Source: Nocardiopsis ganjiahuensis DSM 45031
GTDB taxonomy: Bacteria; Actinomycetota; Actinomycetes; Streptosporangiales; Streptosporangiaceae
Reading direction: 5' to 3'
Assembly (NCBI RefSeq): GCF_000341085.1
Contig: NZ_ANBA01000021.1
Location: 42,234-106,233, forward strand
Length of the DNA: 64,000 nucleotides
The notes below the pieces were generated by a model. The model worked only from the letters and a program-made list of their open reading frames with translations, ran no database searches and was not told the origin of the DNA. Position numbers and translations under genes: made by a program. Of this stretch, positions 7,956 to 14,910 are shown in pieces (the first letter of the stretch is position 1; the number at the start of each line of letters is the position of its first letter).

Positions 7956-8679
7956 AGAAAAATTTTCCCATCAGGAACCCGATTGTGGCGCTCACCACCG
8001 CCCAGAACGCACTCGCCTGCCAGTTTTTGAAGAGTTTTTCTCGTAGCAGATTCGCCCTTCCTTTTGGATGATTAATGATGGCATTTCCTTTGATTCTCAT
8101 CTTGGACAAGGCGAATATTAGAACTGGAATATACAGAAAAGCGACTATCAGCCCAAGGAGCTCACCCTCCACCAGAATCTCACGCGTTAGCGGAATTCCA
8201 AGGAGCTCGGACAGGGAAATTGTAGGCCCCACAAGAAACCGCACGGAAAGCAGATAGACGGGCATCAATGTACAGGAGCCGAGTATGATCAAGGTAAACG
8301 TCCTGAGATTGTCCTCTCTTCTTTGAGCTATTTCAAGAACCTTGTCCGCCACTCCCGTCATTACAATGTCATCATCTTTTCTGAGCTCAACCACCTTTCC
8401 TGCTTCACGACTTACGTCAACCACTACAGATGACCCCTCATGCGAGGCCCTGTACCTGATCGATCGAAATTTTTGAGAAGTGATCTCTGGATTGTCAAAA
8501 TCATCAATTTCATCTATCTCATATTCATCTCCATTGATCGAAACAACAACTCCCACCTCCCCATCAATACTCCTTCGCTTCAAGGTTGAGAAAATCTCCT
8601 TTAGATCTTCCTTGTAGAATATGGACCCCGGGAGAGGAAGTTCTCTTGCAGCGGGTTCCCTGTTGACTTTGAGAGACAA
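7954..8679 (-). CDS. Orphan A+T-rich membrane protein, unknown function
   Basis: A 241-residue protein of no recognised family. The soluble N-terminal half is charged ('GEVGVVVSINGDEYEIDEIDDFDN'-like strands in two parts, then 'GSSVVVDVSREAGKVVELRKDDD'). Three hydrophobic stretches follow: 'TFTLIILGSCTLMPVYLLSV' (about 126-145), 'LLGLIVAFLYIPVLIFALS' (about 172-190) and 'AFWAVVSATIGFLMG' near the C-terminus. TTG 8679 is chosen because TAGGAG lies 5 bases upstream. Codon use differs sharply from the neighbours: many A/T-ending codons (aaa, att, gaa) and far lower GC, which indicates recent acquisition from a lower-GC source. It stands alone between IS debris and the CPCC gene. A role in defence or stress signalling is conceivable but not shown. 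Confidence 0.75.
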   Translation of the reverse strand: MSLKVNREPAARELPLPGSIFYKEDLKEIFSTLKRRSIDGEVGVVVSINGDEYEIDEIDDFDNPEITSQKFRSIRYRASHEGSSVVVDVSREAGKVVELRKDDDIVMTGVADKVLEIAQRREDNLRTFTLIILGSCTLMPVYLLSVRFLVGPTISLSELLGIPLTREILVEGELLGLIVAFLYIPVLIFALSKMRIKGNAIINHPKGRANLLREKLFKNWQASAFWAVVSATIGFLMGKFF

Positions 8680-8699
8680 GGATTCTCCTAAGTTTCTCT

Positions 8700-9014
8700 A
8701 GATTTCCGAATTGTGCTGTATGGGATCAAGGCGGCAGCGCAAACGCTGTCGCAGCGGCCTCCGGCCACTGCTCGGGCCACGGACTGACGCCCAGTCCCGA
8801 GCTCGGCCGATGGCCGTACCACTTGGCATCATGACGCGCCCCAGAGACGAACGGCTGCCCCTCGGGAGAAATCGGCTGATGACGTGCTCAAATCCCGAGT
8901 CACCCAGTAGCGGAATACGACTGTCTCGGGTGAGCGGCGCCAGCGCTACCAGCCACCTCGGCCCAAAACATGGTGACCGTCTGCCGTGGTTGCCGTGGCC
9001 ACTGATCGGAGCGG
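8700..9014. other. Gap without a recognisable gene
   Basis: About 315 bases with several stop-interrupted frames on both strands and no family motif. Probably decayed coding sequence. Confidence 0.4.
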
Positions 9015-9092
9015 TTACCCGCAGCACGTACAACTTCTGAGGTTCTGCATCAGCTCGACAAACTCCTCAGGGGTCTTGGGATCCGCGATCAC
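9015..9092 (-). pseudogene. Short fragment resembling the start of an actinobacterial helix-turn-helix protein
   Basis: A 25-codon frame from GTG 9092 reads VIADPKTPEEFVELMQNLRS before a short divergent end and TAA. The block 'DP.TPEEFVELM..LR' resembles the N-terminal lead-in of actinobacterial XRE proteins, but the helix-turn-helix itself is missing. It may be a truncated gene end created by rearrangement. Confidence 0.3.
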
Positions 9093-9109
9093 GTCCAAGT
9101 ACAGCGCTC

Positions 9110-9568
9110 ATGGACAGGCACGACTTCAACGGATCATCGAGAGCCATGGAACGTGGGCTGGCTCCTCACTACGCTGTGCGGGTGAGCCGACGCTACCCGT
9201 GCCCTTGCTGCGGACATCTGGTCTTGGACGAGTTGCCAGGCTCCCATGAGGCCTGCCTTGTGTGCTTCTGGGAGGACGACGCCGTCCAACTCCGCTGGCC
9301 AACCGTGAAGGGCGGAGCGAACAGTCCCTCCCTGAGGGAAGCTCAACGCAACTACCAGGGCTTCGGCGCATGTGACCAACGCGGTCGACTGTTCAACAGG
9401 CCCCCGACCGCAGACGAGCCGCTTGACCCGGCGTGGCGCCCGGTCGATCTCACACGCGACTCCTTCGAAGACTGGGAGGAAAAGGACCGCCTCCCGTGGC
9501 CAGAGGATCGCTTCAGGCTCTATTGGTGGCTTCCCTCATTCTGGCGCAGTGACCACGCATCGTCATAA
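9110..9568 (+). CDS. CPCC-type cysteine-rich protein
   Basis: A protein of up to 152 residues with the conserved block 'RYPCPCCGHLVLDELPGSHE' followed by 'CLVCFWEDD', as in the Cys-rich CPCC family. The four cysteines (two CxxC-like pairs) suggest a zinc ribbon. Later conserved parts are 'NSPSLREAQRNYQGFGAC' and 'RPPTADEPLDPAWRP'. The true start may be ATG 9146 or GTG 9176, since homologous sequence seems to begin near 'RYPCPCC'. Members often occur near phage-like or toxin-immunity genes; the function is unknown. No neighbour in the same operon. Confidence 0.8.
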   Translation: MDRHDFNGSSRAMERGLAPHYAVRVSRRYPCPCCGHLVLDELPGSHEACLVCFWEDDAVQLRWPTVKGGANSPSLREAQRNYQGFGACDQRGRLFNRPPTADEPLDPAWRPVDLTRDSFEDWEEKDRLPWPEDRFRLYWWLPSFWRSDHASS

Positions 9569-9604
9569 GGATCCGATTTACAACTTCGCTCTCTCCGTCT
9601 GATG

Positions 9605-9623
9605 TGCCACACACGTGCCACAC
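9605..9623 (+). repeat. Direct repeat TGCCACAC
   Basis: TGCCACAC occurs at 9605-9612 and 9616-9623, separated by 3 bases. Short direct repeats like this are found near attachment sites of actinomycete integrative elements, but no integrase gene is present here. Confidence 0.4.
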
Positions 9624-10110
9624 GAGTCGGTCAACACTGGGGAATCACGGGGAATAGCGGAGAGCTGAATGGCGTGCGCGCAGTTAGAAGAGTCGCGAGG
9701 CCAGCCGCTCGGAGCCTTCTCGGCTTCCCAAGCTGATGACCCGAGTGGGACTCACGTTGCCTGCTTCCCCTCGCTATGCGGCGCTCAAGCAGGATGATTC
9801 AACCTACGGTGCACCCGCGAGGGTGCACCAAATCAGCGAAGGTCGTGCGCCCGGAGGGTGCACGGGGGCAGGGGAACGTGAGGGAACCAGGGGCAACGAA
9901 GTAGTGGACAGCGCCACTGCCTGCGGGTTCTCGTGTTTACACAGGTCACGCCACTCACAGTGGGCGGTTCGATTCCGGTCATCCGATCCGTTCGAAAGAC
10001 GGCCCCTGGCCTGCGAAGATCCTTCGCACGCCAGGGGCCGTTCTCGCGTTCCGGGTGCACCGGGGTGTGCTCACGAGTAGGCCGTTCGTGCCGGCGGGTC
10101 ACCGCCGCGC
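9624..10110. other. Intergenic junction region with inverted repeat and tRNA-like motif
   Basis: No gene was recognised. It contains the perfect inverted repeat GGTGCACCC / GGGTGCACC (9808-9816 and 9821-9829), a sequence ggcggTTCGATTccggt around 9964-9980 that looks like a degenerate tRNA T arm, and a long terminator. It appears to be the right-hand border of the accessory stretch. Confidence 0.4.
9999..10041 (+). terminator. Strong hairpin terminator
   Basis: ACGGCCCCTGGC (9999-10010) pairs with GCCAGGGGCCGT (10030-10041), and inside it TGCGAAG pairs with CTTCGCA. The 3' flank is TCTCGCGTT. It lies just after the tRNA-like T-arm motif. Confidence 0.7.
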
Positions 10111-10398
10111 TCAGGTGCTCTCGACGGAGTCGAGGATTCTGGTCTCCGGGGTCCCGACGAGGGCCGGGGCGTTCTCGTTCGAGGACCAGACTCTGGTCCG
10201 CAGGAACCCCAGGAAGGCCTCCGCTTCTTCGGCGGTGGAGAAGTCCAGGTCGATCACGACGTACTCCGGGTCGTCGACCGGACGCTGAACCCGGTGCCGG
10301 AGGACCCCTGACCGCTCCCGGAACTCGGCGAAGCGGTCGAAGGCCGTCTTCCAGAGAGCGAAGTCCGTGATGGCGTGTTCGATGTGCAGGGTCGGCAT
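10111..10398 (-). CDS. Small protein with a probable dimeric alpha/beta-barrel (ABM-like) fold
   Basis: A 95-residue protein, 'MPTLHIEHAITDFALWKTAFDR' split over two segments, then 'VIDLDFSTAEEAEAFLGFL' and 'PETRILDSVES'. The beta-alpha pattern 'H.I.DFA.WK.AFDRF...R' and 'LDF.T.EEAEAFL..LR' matches small ferredoxin-like monooxygenase or stress-response proteins. The start is secure: GAGGAGGAG lies 2-10 bases before ATG. No active-site residues can be named. Its link to the RiPP genes to the right is unknown. Confidence 0.65.
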   Translation of the reverse strand: MPTLHIEHAITDFALWKTAFDRFAEFRERSGVLRHRVQRPVDDPEYVVIDLDFSTAEEAEAFLGFLRTRVWSSNENAPALVGTPETRILDSVEST

Positions 10399-10543
10399 GG
10401 CTCCTCCTCATCCGGATCGTGTGTCACCTCGATCCTGGGGCCGCCGACGACTGTTTCCTATCCCAGGAGTCTGGGGTCGCACGGCGGATCGGCGGGGCAC
10501 GGCTCCCAAGGCTGGTGAGGCCGTTGCGGAGTAGCCTCGGAGC

Positions 10544-11608
10544 ATGGTCGAAACCGCGGCCTGGGTCCGCTCACAGGGGCGGATCCAGCGCCTCTGTGAG
10601 TCTGCGGGCGATGCGCGGGAGCTACGACTGCGGCTGCTGGAGGAGATCCGCCGCGTGGTCGGATTCGATGCCCACGCCTTCCTGCTGACCGACCCGGAGA
10701 CGTCGGTCGGCTCCCTCCCGCTCGCGGATGTCCCCTGCCTGCGCGAGCTGCCCCGCCTGATCCGCCTGAAGTACCTCACAACACTCAACCGGTGGACGAC
10801 TCTGCAGGCGTCGGCGCCCGTCGCGTTGCTCCAGGAGGCGACCGGAGGCGATCCCTCGCGCAGTCTCCTGTGGCGGGACCTGCTCAAGGAGTACCGGATC
10901 GGCGACGTGGCCTCGACGGTGTTCCGGGACCGGTCGGGGTGCTGGGGTTTCCTGGACCTGTGGCGATCCGGCGCCACAGCCCGGTTCAGCCCGGCCGAAG
11001 CCGCCTATCTGGCACGCATCGCCGATGCTGTGACGGGTGCGCTGCGGCGCTGCCAGGCGGACACTTTCAAGGCCTGTGACCCGCGCCCTCGTCGCCAGGG
11101 CCCCGTGGTGCTCCTGCTCTCCGGCGATCTGCGCGTGCTCGGTCAGACCCCCGAGGCGCACGACTACCTGCGGGTGCTCGTCCCACCGGACCAGGGGCGA
11201 GCGCCGATTCCGGCGACCGCCTACAACGTGGCCGCGCAGCTCCTGGCCTTCGAGGGCGGCATCGACTCCCATCCGCCCTCCGTTCGGGTGCACCTGTCGG
11301 ACGGCCTCTGGCTGACCCTGCGCGCGGCCCGGATCGGGAGCGCGCGGCCTCCCGCGATGTGCGACATCGCGGTCACGATCGAGGAATCCTCGCCCGGGGA
11401 GCGCGTGGGGGTGTTCTCCCGAGCCTCCGGCCTCAGCGCCCGTGAGGCCGAGCTACTGGGGCACCTGGTGACCGGAGCCGACACCCGTGAGGTAGCGGGC
11501 CGGATGTTCCTGTCCGAGTACACCGTGCAGGATCATCTGAAGTCGGTGTTCGCGAAGACCGGCGTGCACAGCCGCCGCACCCTGTTGGCGCGCGCGTTGG
11601 GCACGTGA
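10544..11608 (+). CDS. LuxR-type regulator with GAF-like sensor domain
   Basis: A 354-residue regulator. The N-terminal two thirds resemble a GAF/sensor region: 'LRLRLLEEIRRVVGFDAHAF' and 'WGFLDLWRSGATARFSPAEAAYL'. The C-terminal 60 residues form a LuxR helix-turn-helix: 'LSAREAELLGHLVTGADTRE', 'VAGRMFLSEYTVQDHLKSVF' and 'KTGVHSRRTLLARAL'. It converges on the YcaO gene with 36 bases between the stops, so it could control the RiPP genes, but no operator is visible. The signal it senses is unknown. Confidence 0.85.
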   Translation: MVETAAWVRSQGRIQRLCESAGDARELRLRLLEEIRRVVGFDAHAFLLTDPETSVGSLPLADVPCLRELPRLIRLKYLTTLNRWTTLQASAPVALLQEATGGDPSRSLLWRDLLKEYRIGDVASTVFRDRSGCWGFLDLWRSGATARFSPAEAAYLARIADAVTGALRRCQADTFKACDPRPRRQGPVVLLLSGDLRVLGQTPEAHDYLRVLVPPDQGRAPIPATAYNVAAQLLAFEGGIDSHPPSVRVHLSDGLWLTLRAARIGSARPPAMCDIAVTIEESSPGERVGVFSRASGLSAREAELLGHLVTGADTREVAGRMFLSEYTVQDHLKSVFAKTGVHSRRTLLARALGT

Positions 11609-11644
11609 TCCCGATTCCCGCGAACTGCTGGATCCGGCAGAGGT

Positions 11645-13051
11645 TCACGGGCGTGCGGGCGCGCGGCCCCGCTCCCGGCGGCCACGATCACCCGGCAGGG
11701 CGAGATGCCCCTCGGTGACGAGGTGGAACCGCTCAAGACCCGGGCACTGCACCTGCACGACGGTCGTACCGTGCTCCAGCGCCTTCAGCGGATGGGCCAC
11801 GACGCGGTGTCCGGCGGCCGCGATCCGCTCCACGACGGTGGCGCGCTGCTCAGACACCGAAGCTCCCTCGGCGAGGGTCTCCTCCGGCAAGGGTCCCTGC
11901 GGCGACTCGCCGATCCGCCCGGTGAAGTCCAGCAGCGCGCAGGACAGGAGGCGCGGGTGCCCACGGAGCCGGGCGTACACGTCCGCTTCGATGTCGTGGT
12001 CGGCGATGAGCTGCGCGAACGGCCCGGTCCGCTCCTCGGACGCCGACTGCTCCGCCACCACTCGGGAGAGCAACTCGTCCTGCACGAACTCCGTGAGCGC
12101 GCGTTCGGCGGCGAGCGTGCCCCACAGGGAGGCACCGAGCCCGTAGCGGTGCTTCGCGCTCGGCCGCGAGCCGGGCCGGGTGTGCGCGTAGGCCATCACC
12201 ACGGGCACCGACAGGTCGCTGGTCAGGTCCAGGAGCGTCACCTTCCCGCCCACCAGCTCCTCGGCACGGTCCCAGTGGGCGCGCAGATGATCGGGCAGGC
12301 CGGCTCGGGACACCTGCGGCGGCATGGGGCCGCGGTCGTAGACCGACCGCAGGAGGAAGAGGGAGAACGCGTCGCGCTCCACCCACTCGTTGAGGGCGTG
12401 CAGGAGCGCCTCGTCCTCCGTGGAGCCGATGGCGCAGCCGGAGTTGACGCTGTAGGCCAGCGCCGACCGGTAGTCGGACGTGTCGCCCAGTCCGCGGCGC
12501 ACCGCGGAGCCCTCCGGAGACGGCGACGCGTACCAAGGAGCCCAGAGGTAGACCGGGACATCGAGGTCCGGACCGCCGTCGAGCGCCTGGTAGCGCACGC
12601 ACGCCACCCGGGCGCCGTCCTGCGCGGCGATGTCGCGGACCGCCCGGTCGGAAGCGAACCCGCCCCTACGCAGCTGCGAGGCGTCGACGGCGCGCACCGG
12701 CAGCGCATCAAGGGCCTCGGGGCCGGTGAAGGCGTGCTCCACCGCTTCGAACTGCGCGCCCACACGGGCGGGCAGGCCCAGCCCTTTCCCGGCGCCCAGT
12801 CCGTAGGGAACCTCGTCGCCCGTCTCGTCCCACAGAGCGCACTGGACCGCGGTCGGGTCGGCGTCGTCCAGGATCCTGTACCGCGAGCTCCAGCCCAGGG
12901 CTGCGATGTCCGCCCTGATCTGCTTCTCGGCTTCCTCCAGGGTCAGTTCGCGCTCAAGCGTCCCGGCCCATCGGACACCCGGTCCGGGGAGCGGGCGCGT
13001 GGCGCCCCGCTCCCCTTCCGAGCTGACCCATGCGGGTCGGGTCATGGTCAC
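11645..13051 (-). CDS. Standalone YcaO-domain enzyme of a RiPP locus
   Basis: A 468-residue YcaO protein. These enzymes use ATP to activate peptide backbone amides for azoline, thioamide or amidine formation. The two nucleotide/magnesium motifs are visible: 'AIGSTEDEALLHALNEWVER' (residues 208-226; Glu214, Glu222, Glu225) and 'LAAERALTEFVQDE' (about 313-326; Glu316, Glu321, Gln324). The C-terminus lacks the proline-rich PxPxP end of azoline-forming cyclodehydratases, and no E1-like, F-protein or TfuA gene is next to it. It begins at GTG 13051, overlapping by 4 bases (GTGA) the stop of a 31-residue peptide gene, so translation is coupled. The N-terminal 130 residues may recognise the peptide. 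Product chemistry is open: amidine or thioamide types are as likely as azoline. Confidence 0.85.
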   Translation of the reverse strand: MTMTRPAWVSSEGERGATRPLPGPGVRWAGTLERELTLEEAEKQIRADIAALGWSSRYRILDDADPTAVQCALWDETGDEVPYGLGAGKGLGLPARVGAQFEAVEHAFTGPEALDALPVRAVDASQLRRGGFASDRAVRDIAAQDGARVACVRYQALDGGPDLDVPVYLWAPWYASPSPEGSAVRRGLGDTSDYRSALAYSVNSGCAIGSTEDEALLHALNEWVERDAFSLFLLRSVYDRGPMPPQVSRAGLPDHLRAHWDRAEELVGGKVTLLDLTSDLSVPVVMAYAHTRPGSRPSAKHRYGLGASLWGTLAAERALTEFVQDELLSRVVAEQSASEERTGPFAQLIADHDIEADVYARLRGHPRLLSCALLDFTGRIGESPQGPLPEETLAEGASVSEQRATVVERIAAAGHRVVAHPLKALEHGTTVVQVQCPGLERFHLVTEGHLALPGDRGRRERGRAPARP

Positions 13052-13143
13052 TCCGCGCTTTCCTCGTCGAGTTCCTCGACGGCGGGGGTGATGTCCTCAG
13101 TGGGGTCGATCGGAGAGGACATCATGAGAGATGCGCAAGCCAT
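13048..13143 (-). CDS. Candidate RiPP precursor peptide for the YcaO enzyme
   Basis: A 31-residue peptide beginning MACASLMMSS, then PIDPTEDITP and AVEELDEESAE. ATG 13143 is preceded by AAAGGA 6 bases upstream. The frame stays open to 13332, but no better start is seen there. The stop overlaps the GTG of the YcaO gene, so the two are made together. The peptide is strongly acidic at the C-terminus with Cys/Ser/Met near the N-terminus. That layout resembles bottromycin-type precursors, where the core sits at the N-terminus and an acidic follower at the C-terminus recruits the enzymes. This parallel is inference; a normal leader-core order is also possible, though the C-terminal half has few modifiable residues. 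Confidence 0.6.
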   Translation of the reverse strand: MACASLMMSSPIDPTEDITPAVEELDEESAE

Positions 13144-13276
13144 ATGGGTTCCTTTCGCATTGATCCGAGCAACGGAGGGCACTCCGTTCCCGGCATTGCT
13201 GTCTCGGCACTGCCGTTTCTGCCACTGGGCATACTGCTCAATATCTGCCGCACTATCAATGGCCTTCTTGACGTTT

Positions 13277-13292
13277 AAGGACGATCGTCCTT
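13277..13292. promoter_or_regulatory. 16-bp perfect palindrome between peptide/YcaO genes and methyltransferase gene
   Basis: AAGGACGATCGTCCTT is a perfect palindrome in the divergent intergenic region, 50 bases before the methyltransferase start and 134 before the peptide start. The placement suits a dimeric repressor or activator acting on both directions. Confidence 0.5.
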
Positions 13293-13341
13293 TCCCACCT
13301 GCAAAGATGCGGGAAGTTCCGTCAGCTGGCACACTCTCGCC

Positions 13342-14310
13342 ATGGCGAACGCGCGATCAGATCTCATGGGCCGGGTCGACGACATGTTCGACCGGGTGTG
13401 GGTACTGGCCGCGCTCGCGGCGGCAGTGGGGAAGGCTCCGCTGCCGAAGGAGCACGGGGAGCTCCTGGCTGCCTCCGGGTTGGCCGAGCGCGAGGGCGAG
13501 GGCTGGCGGCTGCGCGCTGACTACGACGCCGTGCTCACGGGACAGACGGACCCGGCTGCCTTCCCGCGCCGGATCGCGGAACTGCTGCGCCAGGCCGCGG
13601 ACGCCGCCGAGGGCGTCACCGCGCCAGACCGGTCCGATGACGCCGCCTACCTCGCCGACGGCCACTCGTCGGGGCAGCACATGCGGCTCTTCCTCGATGC
13701 GCTGTCCGACCGGACACCTGGTTTCGCCGAGTTGCTGGAGCACGGATCCCCGCGGTTCCTGGACGTCGGAACGGGTGTCGGAGCGATCTCAGCCGTGGTC
13801 GTGGAGCGCTCTCCGGGCGCTCGGGCGGTGGGACTGGACGTGGACCCGCGAGCCCTGCGGCTGGCCGGGGAGTACCTGGCCGGCCTCGGACTGCACGACC
13901 GGGTCGAGACACGTCTTCAGGACGTCGCTGACCTATCGGAGTCCGACGCCTACGACCTGGTCTGGTTCCCTTTGTCGGTGCTGGGCCCCGAGACCGCTGA
14001 GGCGGCGCTGCCGCGGCTGCGCGCCGCCCTTCGCCCCGGAGGTCTGCTGGTGGCCGCGACGGTGTTGACCTCCGATCAGGGAGCCGGACCCGACACCGGG
14101 GAGAGGGACCTGCACACCGCTGTCGCCCGCTGGCGGATGAGCCGGGCGGGTATAGCGCCGTGGGGACCTGGAGAGCTCTCACGCAGACTGTCCGAGTGCG
14201 GTTTCGAGGACGTGCGGTCCGCGGGGGCACCCAGCGGCACCGTCACTCTCCTCACCGCCCGCGTCCCGTCGACGCGGGAGCGCGCGGAGGGCTCCGGACC
14301 ACCCTCCTAG
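13342..14310 (+). CDS. SAM-dependent methyltransferase (class I, O-methyltransferase-like)
   Basis: A 322-residue methyltransferase. The N-terminal helical part (residues 1-110) includes 'FDRVWVLAALAAAVGKAPLP', as in dimerising O-methyltransferases. The SAM-binding motif I is 'RFLDVGTGVGAISAVVVERS' (about 139-158), followed by 'ARAVGLDVDPRALRLAGEYL' (motif II region) and 'YDLVWFPLSVLGPE'. It is divergent from the peptide/YcaO pair and upstream of the cittilin-like genes, so it could act on either peptide. Phenol O-methylation would suit a cittilin-type product. Start ATG 13342 lacks a clear ribosome-binding site. Confidence 0.85.
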   Translation: MANARSDLMGRVDDMFDRVWVLAALAAAVGKAPLPKEHGELLAASGLAEREGEGWRLRADYDAVLTGQTDPAAFPRRIAELLRQAADAAEGVTAPDRSDDAAYLADGHSSGQHMRLFLDALSDRTPGFAELLEHGSPRFLDVGTGVGAISAVVVERSPGARAVGLDVDPRALRLAGEYLAGLGLHDRVETRLQDVADLSESDAYDLVWFPLSVLGPETAEAALPRLRAALRPGGLLVAATVLTSDQGAGPDTGERDLHTAVARWRMSRAGIAPWGPGELSRRLSECGFEDVRSAGAPSGTVTLLTARVPSTRERAEGSGPPS

Positions 14311-14752
14311 GACGGACCGCACCCGCACCTGTTCGTCGGAGGACAGGACTCCGGTGGCAGCCCTCGACGCGGCGCAGGACGGGACCGCGCCCCACGGGGC
14401 GGTTCGATCAGGCGCCACGCCTTCCACCTTCTCCACCCGTGCGCCGGGGGAACGCAGGTGCGTCCGTGGCGCCGCCTGTCGCCCTGGTCGAGGGGTCCGT
14501 GGTCCTTCCCGACCTCTGGGACCTTCCCGGTGAGTTCTGCGTTCCTACCGCCGCCCATTGAAGTTCAGGCTTTGATGTTCTGAGGACAAACCAGTAATGG
14601 AAATCCATCCCCACAGAGCCAGACTTTGGTTACCGGCCCTCCACGCAAACCTCACTCGGACATCCCTTTCCCCCATGACCAGGAGTTGCGTAGCGTTCAC
14701 CGCGATCTCCGGAACCGTTGGGGAACCGGAAACGAGTAGAAGGAAGTGCCCG
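14311..14752. other. Promoter region of the cittilin-like precursor gene
   Basis: About 440 bases with no credible gene. GC falls in the last 200 bases, as expected for a promoter. I see repeated GGAAC elements (14711, 14724) before the ribosome-binding site AAGGA at 14740, but no certain -35/-10 pair. Confidence 0.45.
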
Positions 14753-14836
14753 ATGAAGAGAGCCGCCTACCGCATCGCCGCCAAACTGCGGATCATCGAC
14801 GGCGCCCGGCTGACCCGCCCCTACATCTACTACTAA
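14753..14836 (+). CDS. citA-like: Cittilin-type RiPP precursor peptide (core YIYY)
   Basis: A 27-residue peptide: basic helical leader 'MKRAAYRIAAKLRIIDGARL' then TR-P-YIYY and TAA. AAGGA lies 8 bases before ATG 14753. Cittilins, known from Myxococcus and as RP-66453 from Streptomyces, are bicyclic tetrapeptides of sequence Tyr-Ile-Tyr-Tyr. The reported myxobacterial precursor is also 27 residues with the four-residue core at its C-terminus, cut out by a prolyl endopeptidase. Here residues 24-27 are the same core, and Pro23 lies directly before it. The next gene is a P450, the enzyme type that makes the biaryl and aryl-ether bonds. The match in length, core, preceding proline and neighbour makes this call firm despite the small size. 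Confidence 0.88.
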   Translation: MKRAAYRIAAKLRIIDGARLTRPYIYY

Positions 14837-14859
14837 TTCGAGGACCCCGCAGTTCTCCG

Positions 14860-14892
14860 GGCCCGCGCCGCCGCCCCCACGGGGCGCGGGCC
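14860..14892 (+). terminator. GC-rich hairpin between precursor and P450 genes (attenuator)
   Basis: GGCCCGCGCC (14860-14869) pairs with GGCGCGGGCC (14883-14892), loop 13. It starts 24 bases after the precursor stop and ends 18 bases before the P450 start. Such partial terminators after RiPP precursor genes usually raise the precursor-to-enzyme transcript ratio. Confidence 0.6.
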
Positions 14893-14910
14893 ACGTCCGG
14901 AACGGAACCG

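Noticed and set aside
8698..9040. Genes on either strand in the 8.7-9.0 kb gap
   Set aside because: Basic, low-complexity translations without family motifs; no ribosome-binding sites.
9605..9829. CRISPR array
   Set aside because: Repeats are too short, unevenly spaced and only two copies; no cas genes.
9948..9990. Second tRNA 3' end (ggcggTTCGATTccggt)
   Set aside because: The T loop is canonical but the stem has a mismatch and a wobble, and no acceptor partner was found. Kept only as supporting evidence for an island border, not as an RNA gene.
13048..13332. A 94-residue protein beginning at 13332 instead of the 31-residue peptide
   Set aside because: The start at 13332 has no ribosome-binding site and lies in the divergent promoter region over a palindrome, whereas ATG 13143 has AAAGGA at the right distance.
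14307..14558. Minus-strand protein-coding gene in the citA promoter region
   Set aside because: No start signal and low-complexity sequence; GC pattern fits a regulatory region instead.
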